DNA of 64,000 nucleotides from Aporrectodea caliginosa (Eukaryota; Annelida; Clitellata; Crassiclitellata; Lumbricidae): contig JACEVL010000006.1 in assembly GCA_020284085.1 (NCBI GenBank), forward strand, positions 193,280 through 257,279, given 5' to 3'. The position numbers and the translations under genes were made by a program. Under the pieces are notes generated by a model. It was not told the DNA's origin. It ran no database searches and saw nothing but the letters and a program-made list of their open reading frames with translations. Below, piece by piece: positions 45,764-55,689 of the stretch (position 1 is the first letter of the stretch; every line of letters begins with the position of its first letter).

Positions 45764-45779
45764 TACATACATTCAGACA

Positions 45780-46310
45780 CACACACACACCACACCTGCA
45801 TGCATACAGACAGCCAACAGGTGGTTGGCCGAGAGGCCGTGTGGCACCATAATCCTCACCCCTCAGCCCTTCTGGGCGCGCGTGCCCAGGGCCATGAATG
45901 AAGCGGGGCGGGATGCAACCCTTTCATGATCACCCATTTCACTGCGCAGACGGGGGTAATTAGAGACAATTGATACTACTTTAGACTTTATTAGAACCCC
46001 GCCCGGGCGATATCATCACCACCCTCTTCATTAGGGACCTTAGCATAAACACACCCTAGGGTAACCTCATAATATATCAAATGATTTTATATATAATTAT
46101 ATATATATATATATATAATTATATATATATATAAATATATATATGCATATGACAGGTTACATTACTACATATCTTATTATATGAGTGCAACTCATTACGA
46201 TTGCATATTATTTCTCTAGAGCTTTCTTTCCTCCAAAGACACTATAATTATGATTATGACTTATGAATTAATTCAGATACATGCATGTAGTTAACTCCGC
46301 CACTACCCTA
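45780..46310. other. Intergenic DNA, no gene seen
   Basis: Contains a tRNA-SINE-like GC-rich patch (45815-45900) and a TATA repeat at 46085-46150. Confidence 0.45.
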
Positions 46311-46314
46311 CGTG

Positions 46315-46412
46315 TAGTACCAGTGCCAGTCCCAATCCTGGAGAAAGGAGGAGGGCGACACTAATCATCTTTGTTATGACACAGTGTCGTTAAACAGCAA
46401 CCAAGACATGCA
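46315..46412 (-). mobile_element. S6-related repeat, left arm of inverted pair
   Basis: GGCGACACTAATCATCTTTG and TTATGACACAGTGTCGTTAA. The reverse complement recurs at 46666-46776. Confidence 0.7.
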
Positions 46413-46665
46413 TGTAGTATATTTTATACATGACTAGTAAACGACATCCTGTCAAGGGTGTCCTGTCAATTTCTTTCAGTTTAGACTGTTACAGCATATA
46501 TACCAACGAGAGCGTTGTTTTCCACTTCTTATGGCATCATTTAGGCTGGCTGGTAATGCCATCTATATAGTGAGGTCAAGGCGCTATATATGAGTTACGT
46601 GATTTTCCATGGGTGTCTTATAATCGCAAGTAAAGGTCACCCGCAAGTTACTTTAGGTAAGGCTA

Positions 46666-46776
46666 TGGTTGCTTGGTTGCTGTTTAACGACACTGTGTCA
46701 TGACAAAGATGATTAGTGTCGCCCTCCTCCTTTCTCCAGGCTTGGGACTGACACTACCACAGGTAGGGTAGTAGCC
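46666..46776 (+). mobile_element. S6-related repeat, right arm of inverted pair
   Basis: TGCTGTTTAACGACACTGTG and GATGATTAGTGTCGCCCTCC. It pairs with the left arm about 250 bp away. Confidence 0.7.
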
Positions 46777-47219
46777 TACTAAGGCTATGGTAAACTATAT
46801 ACCAACCTTAAGATGGGCTTAGTGGACGTGCTAAGCTGCTTTATTCGCTATACAGTATGTTAGCCCACATATACACTGCAGCATTACTGCTTACCCTACA
46901 CCAGCTCCAGTGTAATAATATGTGTACCTCTTTATTGTTGGCAAATGCCTCGTATGCCGCTTAGAAGGAAATTGAATGAGGTTAATTGCAAAGAATAATG
47001 TGTCAATTGAAGGCCGTCGCTTGTATTGTTTTCAGAAATTAAAGTATCTTGCATGACTATATAGCCACACAATTAACATGGCCTACACAGTCAGACAATT
47101 AACATGGCCTTATAAGACTTCAAGTGCAAATAGACCGTCCCAAGTTGCAGGATGCTGAGGACACCGCACTTTGCCAGACAATCTGTGTTAGAGTGTGTGT
47201 GCTTCGAATGCTCTTGCAT

Positions 47220-47334
47220 ACACGCACACGCACACACACATACACGCACACATACACGCACACACTCATACAAACACACACACTCATACACACACACACA
47301 CACACACACATACATACATACATACATACATACA

Positions 47335-47365
<31 letters not shown>

Positions 47366-47401
47366 CATACATACATACATACATACATACATACATACAT
47401 A
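47220..47401. repeat. CA then CATA array, mariner target
   Basis: The CATA run is interrupted by the mariner at 47402 and resumes as TACATACATAC after 48697. Confidence 0.94.
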
Positions 47402-48697
47402 CGAGGGTTGATCAATAAGTAATGAGAAAAATATATTAGACAGCAAATCTGGACCAAAATTGTTTTATAGTTTTTCAACATAATCTCCCTGAAGCTCAAC
47501 ACATTTTTCCCAGCGATGTTCAAGTGCTTTTACACCCTCCAGGAAGAAAGTTTTATCTAGCTCCTGAAACCAGTCATTTATGGCATGGATAACACTTTCA
47601 TCAGTGTCAAATTTCTGTCCGCGAAGCGAATCTTTCAGATAACGAAACAGATGGAAGTCAGACGGTGCCAGGTCTGGAGAATAGGGTGGGTGTTGTAGCA
47701 GTTCGAAGCCGCACTCGCGAATTGCAGTCATTGCAACAGACGAGGTGTGAGCTGGAGCATTGTCCTGATGAAACACGATACCTTGACGCAACTTCCCTCG
47801 ACGTTTTTCCTTAATAGCCACGCGAAGTTTTCGGATTAACTGTGCATAGTAGACACCCGTGATAGTCTTTCCACGCTCCAAGTAGTCAATCATCAAAATA
47901 CCTTCACTGTCCCAAAATACGGATGCCATAACTTTACCCGCTGATGCAATTTTGCGGAATTTGACCGGTGTCGGGGAATCGACGTGCTTCCACTCCATAC
48001 TCTGCAGTTTTGTCTCGGGATCAAAGTGGTGAGCCCAAGTCTCATCCATAGTGACATATCTGCGTAGAAACTTTGCCTGGTCTTCTCTAAAAAGGTCGAG
48101 ATTTTCACGAGAAGTTGTTAGTCGGACTTGCTTGTTTTCATGTGTTAACATTCGTGGAACCCATCGAGCACAGACCTTGTTGTACCCCAAAATGTCTGTA
48201 ATAATATGATGGGTTGTGCCGTACGACAACTTCAAACAATCTGCTACATTTCTAATATTAACCCGCCGATCTTTCTGTATCAGATCCTGGACGAATTGAA
48301 CGTTTTCGTTGGTACAGGTCTCAATAGGGCGGCCAGAACGGTGCTCGTCTTCAGTTGATTGCCTACCGCGATTAAATTCAGCTACCCACCGATAGACTGT
48401 AGCCTGTGAAGGGGCATTGTCCCTTAAAACCTTCTTCATGTCCGTTGCAATCTCATTTTGAGTCAATCCTTTTAAATGCAAATATTTAATAACCGCACGT
48501 TTCTCGTTTTTATCCATTATTTACAACAGCCGCTGGGCAGACGGCTTCCGGCAGTTGCCTAGCAACCACAGTAATGGCCCACGTGACAATTTAAAAATAA
48601 AAACTCTGCTAAATAAGTAAGCTAGTAAATAAAAATAAAAAATTCTGCAAAAAAGCTGTCTAATATGTTTTTCTCATTACTTATTGATCAACCCTCG
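47402..48697 (-). mobile_element. Full-length mariner element
   Basis: 1,296 bp flanked by TA (47400-47401 and 48698-48699). Terminal inverted repeats are 43 bp with one mismatch and start CGAGGGTTGATCAATAAGTA. It contains one uninterrupted transposase frame. It is inserted in a CATA microsatellite, which resumes on the right. Confidence 0.97.
47465..48517 (-). CDS. Mariner transposase, intact, 350 aa
   Basis: The N-terminal paired-like helix-turn-helix region has SQATVYRWVAEFNRG and a GRPIE AT-hook-like linker. A WVPRML motif is at residues 119-124. The catalytic triad is D158 (VTMDETW), D252 (FHQDNAPAH) and D287 (YSPDLAPSD), with exactly 34 residues between the last two (DD34D). There are no stops or frameshifts. 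In the family it cuts and pastes its own element into TA sites. Length fits mariner (about 345 aa). Confidence 0.96.
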   Translation of the reverse strand: MDKNEKRAVIKYLHLKGLTQNEIATDMKKVLRDNAPSQATVYRWVAEFNRGRQSTEDEHRSGRPIETCTNENVQFVQDLIQKDRRVNIRNVADCLKLSYGTTHHIITDILGYNKVCARWVPRMLTHENKQVRLTTSRENLDLFREDQAKFLRRYVTMDETWAHHFDPETKLQSMEWKHVDSPTPVKFRKIASAGKVMASVFWDSEGILMIDYLERGKTITGVYYAQLIRKLRVAIKEKRRGKLRQGIVFHQDNAPAHTSSVAMTAIRECGFELLQHPPYSPDLAPSDFHLFRYLKDSLRGQKFDTDESVIHAINDWFQELDKTFFLEGVKALEHRWEKCVELQGDYVEKL

Positions 48698-49058
48698 TAC
48701 ATACATACTTCTCATTTGACCATGCATGGCCCCTCGCTATCGTTAGGTACTTTCAAAGGCTGTCCAGGTATCAGTATCGATTAGAACAAATTGCTTAATT
48801 AGCCACGAACTAATTAGCGATGACTCGCGAGGCCTACATAAGGCGTATACAGTGGCTCAATCATGCCCTATATATATACCCTTCATTTCTTGCGAAGTCG
48901 TGAAAATATAAACAAGATCTGTTGCTTTGAGGGATATTAAGAGCGCTTATGAACCTTGTCGGACTGTGAACCGAAATCCTTTGCCTACTCTTTGAGATAT
49001 TTCTGTAGGGAATTAATATTTCGCGCTGTTTACGAACCTCAATCTGTAACGCTTTCTG

Positions 49059-49165
49059 ACAATCGTAATCGTAATCGTAATCGTAATCGTAATCGTAATC
49101 GTAATCGTAATCGTAATCGAGCATTTATATAGCGCCACTCAAAAACAGAGGCGCTCCCGACACGG
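49059..49165 (-). mobile_element. SINE tail with AATCGT simple repeat
   Basis: About ten AATCGT units (49059-49117) are joined to CATTTATATAGCGCCACTCA and CAGAGGCGCTCCCGAC. The simple repeat appears to have grown from the SINE tail. Confidence 0.65.
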
Positions 49166-50537
49166 GCCAGTGTCTTCACTGTATGGCAAAGAGAGGTTTT
49201 CAGGCGCTCCTGGCGCTGGCGGAACTGGTCAAAAGAAATAGAGAAAGGGAAATCGGTATCGATGCATGCAGCCAGATTAAAATGGCGATGAGGTAACTTT
49301 AATTTTTCACTCCATTTTCCTGGGATAAGATTTAATAATTGCAACTCAGTAACGCAGTTACCTTCACGGGTTGATCTAAGCAAATTGTCCAAACTCATTA
49401 CCGTAGGCCCTATAAATTTTCTCACGTCTTATGGCATGACTACCTCATAATATACGGCAATCTCTAACACAGTTTTGCCTACGGAGGGGTGCCATCGAAA
49501 GGTGCTTAGGTATATAGCGCTATATAAATGTTAGGAACTTAGGATTCTCATATGCATGCATACGTAATTCAATCTATTAGCAAATTTCAGTAGCTAATTC
49601 TAATTGTAATCGATTAGCAATTTTAAATTTAACTAATCGTCCCCATCTTTTCTTTTCTCTGGGTCTCTCGCACTGCATGGAGGCGACTCTGATTGGTGTG
49701 CACTGCGAGAGGCGCAATATAATGTTATAGATAAAATACAATACAATACAATCTCTGATACATACATACATACATACATACATACATACATACATACATA
49801 CATACATCATACATAAATCTTGCTTACGTTCATACTTTTCGGTATAGGCATAATATATAGGCTATATAGGAAAGTTGATCCAGGGGCGTGTTCGGCCTGC
49901 GGTGGTCCATGTGTTTCGACTAAGCATGTTATAAAATTGTTCAAAATTCTGACTGTTGGTAGCTTCGAGGGGAATTCTCGGGTCGCGTACCTATCTGTCA
50001 CAGGGCCCTTTGAAGAGGTCTGTCATTAGCCTATAAGTCTGACTCTTTAAGCCACCCTCCTCGACCCCCTCATCCCAACCCTAATATGGCTCATTTCCAG
50101 TCATTCTGTGCTCCACTCTATCCTCTGCCTGGTCCTCCCTTACGATCGGCGACAAAGTCGACAATAAATCCATTAGCAGACAACTATCGTCCGATCATGT
50201 ATATATCATGGCCAACTTCTTCTTTATTAGGACTGCTTGACTGTAGTCAATGGACGCAAAACTCTGTCCACTACCGGTATTTCAGTGCCAATTTGGACTA
50301 GAATCCCATTATCGTCTTTTACCGCAAGCTGACAATAGGCCTAATTTAAAAAAACTTTATGGGTAGAAATTCATATTGACTACGGTACTGATATAAACTG
50401 CAATGTATGTAAAAACTTACACCGGAATGCGGTTTGGCAGCTGGTGTAATAAAGCATATACGTATACTTACTCGCCTAATAATCACATGTAAATCTGAAT
50501 CAGAGCTGATGGAACAGCATATGATTCATTCATTTCA

Positions 50538-50799
50538 GACATTTATATAGCGCCCCTTCAAGATTTCTACTCAGAGGCGCTCCCGACTACAGCGCGGACA
50601 CTGAATCGGAGTTTCACGCCGAAGCGCATGAGCAATTGCAAGTGAAGGACTTGCCCAGGGTCCCTACGCGGCGGCTTGAGGTAGATTCGAACCCGCAACC
50701 CTCCGGCTGCAAGGCACCAAATATACCCCTAGAGGTGGATTCGAACCCGCAACCCTCCGGCTGCAAGGCACCGAACATACCTCTACACCACCGCGCCCC
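50538..50799 (-). mobile_element. tRNA-derived SINE (family S1) with duplicated head
   Basis: On the minus strand it begins GGGGCGCGGTGGTGTAGAGG (A-box-like) and has GGGTTCGAATCCACCTC (B box). It then has a body and the tail GGGGCGCTATATAAATG. The tRNA-like head is tandemly duplicated here by about 50 bp. Confidence 0.85.
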
Positions 50800-51239
50800 A
50801 CCTAAATTAACATGCTCAAGCCTTATTGTAGATATTAGTATCTGTTTAATTGTTAATATTAGTTTTATTGTAGATGCTATAATTATTATTGGCTATTATA
50901 GCAGAGATTCTTTAAGATGATCTCATAATTGCCAAGATTACTTAATTGCACTCGAGGAATCGTTAATAACACAGGTGTAATTAATGTGTGATAACGACTT
51001 GTACGCCTAAAAACGTTCCTGAATCATGATTAATGCAAATATTTACCAAACAATTGTATACATAGGCCTACTACACGCATATGTAAACTTACACAATAGA
51101 ATAGAGAACGACAAGCCACACTATAGTCTTCAAATTATGAATCGTATCTAAGATATCGGTCAGGTTACAAAGATCTCTTTTAACGCTGGGAATAAGATCA
51201 ATGGCTGTTCATATTGATATTAGCAGGCATTCATGTTGG

Positions 51240-51540
51240 ACGTGAAAGTCGCCTTTAAAGTCGCTAATGTTCTCATTACGCCGCGGTTCGCGTTTCATCA
51301 CATTGATACAGACGTCCGATAGTTAGCACTCAAGTGATAATTTATCCACACAAGGACGTCCGAGAATGATTGTTCTGCTTCACTGGCGCTCGCAGCGATA
51401 GAGGGAGCCAGGCCACTGACTCCGCCTCCGAAAGACGGTGATTGGTCAATGGAGTCCGTGTCCAGCTAGTTGGTCAGTGCGGCTATGTGAACCGTGTAAA
51501 ATAGCGAGAATCGCATGACTGAAGTAGAGAGGAAGCAACA
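51240..51540 (+). promoter_or_regulatory. Candidate Evx promoter region
   Basis: A repeat-free, relatively CpG-rich block with an inverted CCAAT box (GATTGGTC near 51450). It lies just upstream of the candidate first exon. No TATA box is obvious. Inference only. Confidence 0.35.
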
Positions 51541-51588
51541 AGTATTGCAATAATCGTTGCCGCTGCTTAAGAATTTAAATCGAACAAG
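51540..51588 (+). other. Candidate non-coding first exon of Evx (3' end at 51588)
   Basis: A consensus donor AACAAG|gtaagtg ends a unique, repeat-free stretch. The first coding exon at 55119 begins with an acceptor, so an upstream 5'UTR exon is required. This is the best donor seen between 49 and 55 kb. The 5' boundary is unknown. Confidence 0.4.
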
Positions 51589-51821
51589 GTAAGTGATGTC
51601 TACAGTTCACGTAAGTTCATATCAGAATAATGACAAATAGTTTGAAACTAAGCACACTGTATGTTTTTTATTGGTGCTAACTAAGTTCAGCGGTAAAAAA
51701 GCTACAATCACTACTAATTAATCGGAAAATCAACGAACTTTTAATGCTTCAAACAGCTTTATGCTGTGGTCTGTAGAAGTTTGTGGTATATTGATTTTAT
51801 ACTGAATTGATGAGATAAGCG

Positions 51822-51897
51822 CTCGTGAATAAGCTGGTGCCCTGCGCTTGTCTTTCGAGTGGCGCTTTAGAAGTTTGGAGAGATTACGATTACGATA
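51822..51897 (+). mobile_element. SINE-like repeat (family S5)
   Basis: GCGCTCGTGAATAAGCTGGT, GCCCTGCGCTTGTCTTTCGA and GTGGCGCTTTAGAAGTTTGG, ending in GATTACGATTACGAT. Copies are near 3465-3535, 12944-13045, 28470-28560 and 38355-38432. Confidence 0.7.
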
Positions 51898-52537
51898 AGC
51901 AAGTTAATTCGACGTCAACGACCCTGCTAGCAGCCACTAGATGTCGCTAAACCCGTGTGCTGAAATGCTTTGTTTAGAAGCCTTTAAAAGTGTGTTGAAA
52001 CGACCCTGCATATAGGCCTAGTCATTAACTTTTTAATCGGCAGTTCAAGTAAGAGAAAGGTCAAGTAAGGGTCAAGTAAGCAGAAGCTCTGAGATGTAAA
52101 ATGGAGAATCATAAGATTAATGTTCAGCAGAATATAAAGTAGAGGTTTTTAAATTGTCGGTCTTTTCAAAGACTTGGAAACGCTTCCTCGCGCTTCATTT
52201 GACATATTTATTTACGGACACTTTTATTCCATATAGGTCTATTGTGATGTAAGTATATCGTGTGTCTTGTGTCTTTTACTCGCACGATCTCAGTTAAACT
52301 TCGTGAGCGCTTGCTTAATTTCAGACAAACAAAAATCTGCGCAGATTTATGGTTTTCAGCCAGCTTTGAATGGACATTTAAGAATTTATGTGCATAGAAT
52401 TTATGCTTACAGAGACGAATTAGTGGTGTACTTTGGTCTACTGTTCGCCCTAAGTCGCATTGTGCATGGGTTAGAATCTCTCCAGAGACGACATAATTTA
52501 GTGTGGGCTGTGAGGAAGCAAGTAACGTAGATAAATT

Positions 52538-52741
52538 GTTTCGGCTTAACGACACTTTTTCATATCGAAGATGATTAGTGTCGGAGGCAGAAAGCAACCT
52601 CGTACTCCACGTTTTAAATTGCGACCGAGCCACCCGCAGTAAAGATCCGAGAAATTAATCTCTGATAAACCGACCCGACCGGGAAGCGAACCCGGGGCGC
52701 CGGCGTGACGAGCGGGCTACCAGCCCACTCGGCCACTCAGG
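52538..52741 (-). mobile_element. tRNA-derived SINE (family S6)
   Basis: On the minus strand the head is CCTGAGTGGCCGAGTGGGCT (A box) with B box CCCCGGGTTCGCTTCCCGG. It ends with CACTAATCATCTTCGATATG and GTCGTTAAGC. Confidence 0.75.
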
Positions 52742-52810
52742 ATCAAGTAACGTAGACGCAGAGATGCGTATATATAGCGCCGTCAATAAATGGTTGGTCA
52801 TTATGTATGT

Positions 52811-53014
52811 ATGAGCACCTGCTATAGCGCCCTTTCAAGATTTCTACTCATGCAGAGGCGCTCCCGACTACAGCGCGGACACTGAATCGGAGTTTCACGC
52901 CGAAGCGCATGAGCAATTGCGAGTGAAGGACTTGCCCAGGGTCCCTACGCGGCGGCTTGAGGTGGATTCGAACCCGCAACCCTCCGGCTGCAAGGCACCG
53001 AACATACCCCTACA
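52811..53014 (-). mobile_element. SINE S1, tail part of a split copy
   Basis: Same sequence as 50538-50799 but cut off after CACCGAACATACCCCTACA. The head continues at 54997-55026, about 2 kb away. Confidence 0.85.
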
Positions 53015-54996
53015 GGGCCGTAAATCTGTTTCAAAATGTGGGGAGGGAAAACTGACCCTTCGGCAGTGTGTAGGCCTATAGTTCCATTAAGAAGCCCACT
53101 ACTGAGTTAGTTCAGTTACACACTAGGTTAAAAATTAAAGTTTTTGGGAACATTTATATAATCTTCAACTTAAATTTTAAAGACATTTATATCATCTGCA
53201 CCCTAGCCTATACATTTGAATGTTTATGGTAATCATGTAATAGATAAGATAGGACACTAAGGACAGAGCCTATGTCCGCAAACGCTTGAAGACAATTCTT
53301 GTTCGATCGTGGTTTCATTGTGTTAGGTCAGACGTGCTTCTGATGAGCCTCTCATGGGGTGGCGGTATATATTTGCAATTACCATTAAGACTTACCATTA
53401 CTAAAACATCCAATGATTGGGCCAATCATAAACTTCAGTCTCACTGTGAACAGTTTACAGACCTATCAAGTTCAACTCTGTGAACTTACCAGGTATCCTC
53501 TGTCTCTGTCTCTCCACACTCCCTCCCTCCCCCTCTCTCTCTCTCTGAAGCCCACGCACCGGTCATTATATACTTAGGCATGTACTTCTAATCCCCTATA
53601 AATCATATTGGAACCCATGCCATATGTTACTGAGGGCCTATAGGCTATATATATATCTGTGCTCAGATCAAATAGCCTTATCTTCTGTCTAAAACTGGCC
53701 AATGTCTTCCATTCTGTGATCACCCTCTCTAAGAATGAAATATAGCACCTGTCACGTCTAATCGTCCTTCCTCTTTGGATTAATGAAGAAGAAACCCTAT
53801 AATTGTTTCAACAACCAAATGTATATTTGTAACAATTCTCATGCCAGGCGATATAAGGTGGCTTAGGGTGGCATAAAGGGCACTGTATATAGGTAAGAGA
53901 TTCCTTAGGCCTAAGTCGTGACCGTGATTCTAAATACCAATCACCAACGGTATTACAAAGAAACATAAGAATTACAGTCGATTTTGGCCGAAAAGATCCT
54001 TTTAAAACAATTTTTGTCGCCTGAGAAAAACTTGCAAAAAAAACAGCGTCCACGCCAACAATTACAGAAGACAGCGTCTGCCTGTCATCCACCTTAACAA
54101 CCGTTTGTGAATGAATGAACGAACGAATGAATGAATTGAAGTAAAGTTTGTCCAATCGTTGCATTAAATGAAACTAGCAATTAAAGTGTAAATTCGAAAT
54201 CAATTAGACGTTACATAAAGATAATAATAATAATACCGTGGAGCCCGGTGCGGCGGAATGGCGCGTGGTGGGAGGGCGACGAGACAGAGACCGGTAGACG
54301 AGGGTATAGCGTATACTGTCGGCAGCGCATTGATAATGAGTCGAAGTCCATCGGCGAACGGAGGAAGAATGCAGCGTGTAGGCCCTATAGATGAATAGGC
54401 CTCAGTTTCCCTCAGCGCCAATCTGTATACGCCTCCCAACTCCTTTGTCGTACGGACTTAGAAACTCCCAGTCCGACCGGTTACGAGTTGGACTCCAATC
54501 ACTCCATATCCCGGTCCACTTTCCAGTCCCAAGCAAAATATTCAGCCTCCAGTACTCAGTCTTCCCTCTACTGCCCGCCGTTGTTCACCGCCAATTTTCA
54601 GCTCCCCTACTCTTGCAGTCCCCCCGTTGATGTCGTCCTTGTCCCGTTCGGCCTTATTGACCCAGGAGGTCATCGGGGTTGTGGGAAGGTGAAAAGCGAT
54701 ACCACTCCGCCCAGGGATGATCAGAGAGGAGGTACTCCCCAGTTGTGGGTTCGCAGTTGTGGAATATATATATATATATAATTATATATATATAGGTATA
54801 TAACACTACAACAAATTTTCGATACCCTCCCAAGGAACAGTTTGGGGCAATTGGGGCTGGTGCCATAATATTTATGACACAGCTTAGAAAAATGACACAG
54901 CTTAGACAAATTTGTGGGGAGGGAATTACTTCACGTTCCCTCCCCAAGCTTAAAAGTGGGGAGGGAATTCCTCCGCAACCCTCCCGTGATTTACGG
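53015..54996. mobile_element. Insertion of about 1.98 kb splitting a SINE
   Basis: Bounded by a 19-bp direct repeat of SINE sequence. Ends share CCGTAAATC / GATTTACGG inverted, and GTGGGGAGGGAA motifs occur near both ends. It includes a LINE 3' fragment and no convincing coding region. The class of element is unknown. Confidence 0.55.
53270..53385 (+). mobile_element. 3' end fragment of the same LINE family
   Basis: ACAATTCTTGTTCGAT and GTTTCATTGTGTTAG, then GGCGGTATATAT, match the 3' end of the LINE at 32565-33262 in the opposite orientation. Extreme 5' truncation. Confidence 0.65.
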
Positions 54997-55026
54997 CACC
55001 GAACATACCCCTACACCACCGCGTCC
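54997..55026 (-). mobile_element. SINE S1, head part of the split copy
   Basis: Begins with a repeat of CACCGAACATACCCCTACA and completes the tRNA-like 5' end (CCACCGCGTCCCC). It ends about 90 bp before the Evx coding exon acceptor. Confidence 0.8.
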
Positions 55027-55124
55027 CCTAATGGTCCTTTGCCTTACTTTGCTTAAATTACCGTAGATTACCTTACCTCATACCTCATTGGTTTTCTGTA
55101 ACTTTTTCGTATACACAGGCCAGT

Positions 55125-55689
55125 ATGGAGTTGATGTCTCAGACAAACCCAGCGCCACCTTGCGTCGACACCGGTGAACCACAACAACACAACGGCCATC
55201 TTACCGGTCGACGTCACGCCGACCGAAACTCACATACGCCACCTGGTGTTCAGTCATCACGCCCGCATGTCATTCTACACAAACCCTACGAAAATCGACA
55301 TCCCAGGGGTCAAATGAACGGCTACTGTTCGGGGTACGAACCCCCGAATGGAGGAACCCTTGACCAGGACAACTCCAGTCCAGTTTCAAGTCCATTCGCC
55401 GGAGACAAGAACACCGGAAGTACGGATTCCCAACTTCCGGTTTCTGATATGGAGTCCTCACCGCAGGAGGAACACTCGGATGGTTCGGACTCGAGTCCGT
55501 CAACGACGGAGCGTGGGAACTCCGTGTCCGAGGAGGAAGAGGAGCAGGAGGTGCTGGAGGAGGAAGGAAAAGAGGGTGGGGCGCGATTGAATGGACAGGA
55601 ACTGGATCGAAGTGATGTCGACAGCCTGGCTGGAAATAGAGACGAAGAACGAGAATTTGGAAGAGGATGCTCACTCGATCAACATAAAA
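55125..55689 (+). CDS. Evx: Evx coding exon 1
   Basis: The ATG is the first in frame after acceptor acacag (55118). The exon ends at CATAAAA|gtaagt in phase 1. It encodes [20 protein letters not shown] and a Ser/Gly/Glu-rich N-terminus. Codon use is unlike the surrounding repeats. Confidence 0.88.

Larger units (their letters stand above)
48710..51235. other. Intergenic DNA with SINE fragments
   Basis: Holds the AATCGT/SINE tail, a CATA array (49757-49807) and a CTAATCGATTAG-family remnant (49585-49650). It also holds the S1 SINE at 50538-50799. No gene recognised. Confidence 0.5.

Noticed and set aside
52665..52741. A tRNA gene (Leu/Ser-like) on the minus strand
   Set aside because: It is the head of a SINE whose body recurs at 46.3 and 46.7 kb.
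54200..54781. Possible small genes in the insert upstream of Evx
   Set aside because: Short overlapping frames in GC-richer repeat-like DNA, with no domain and no splice partner.
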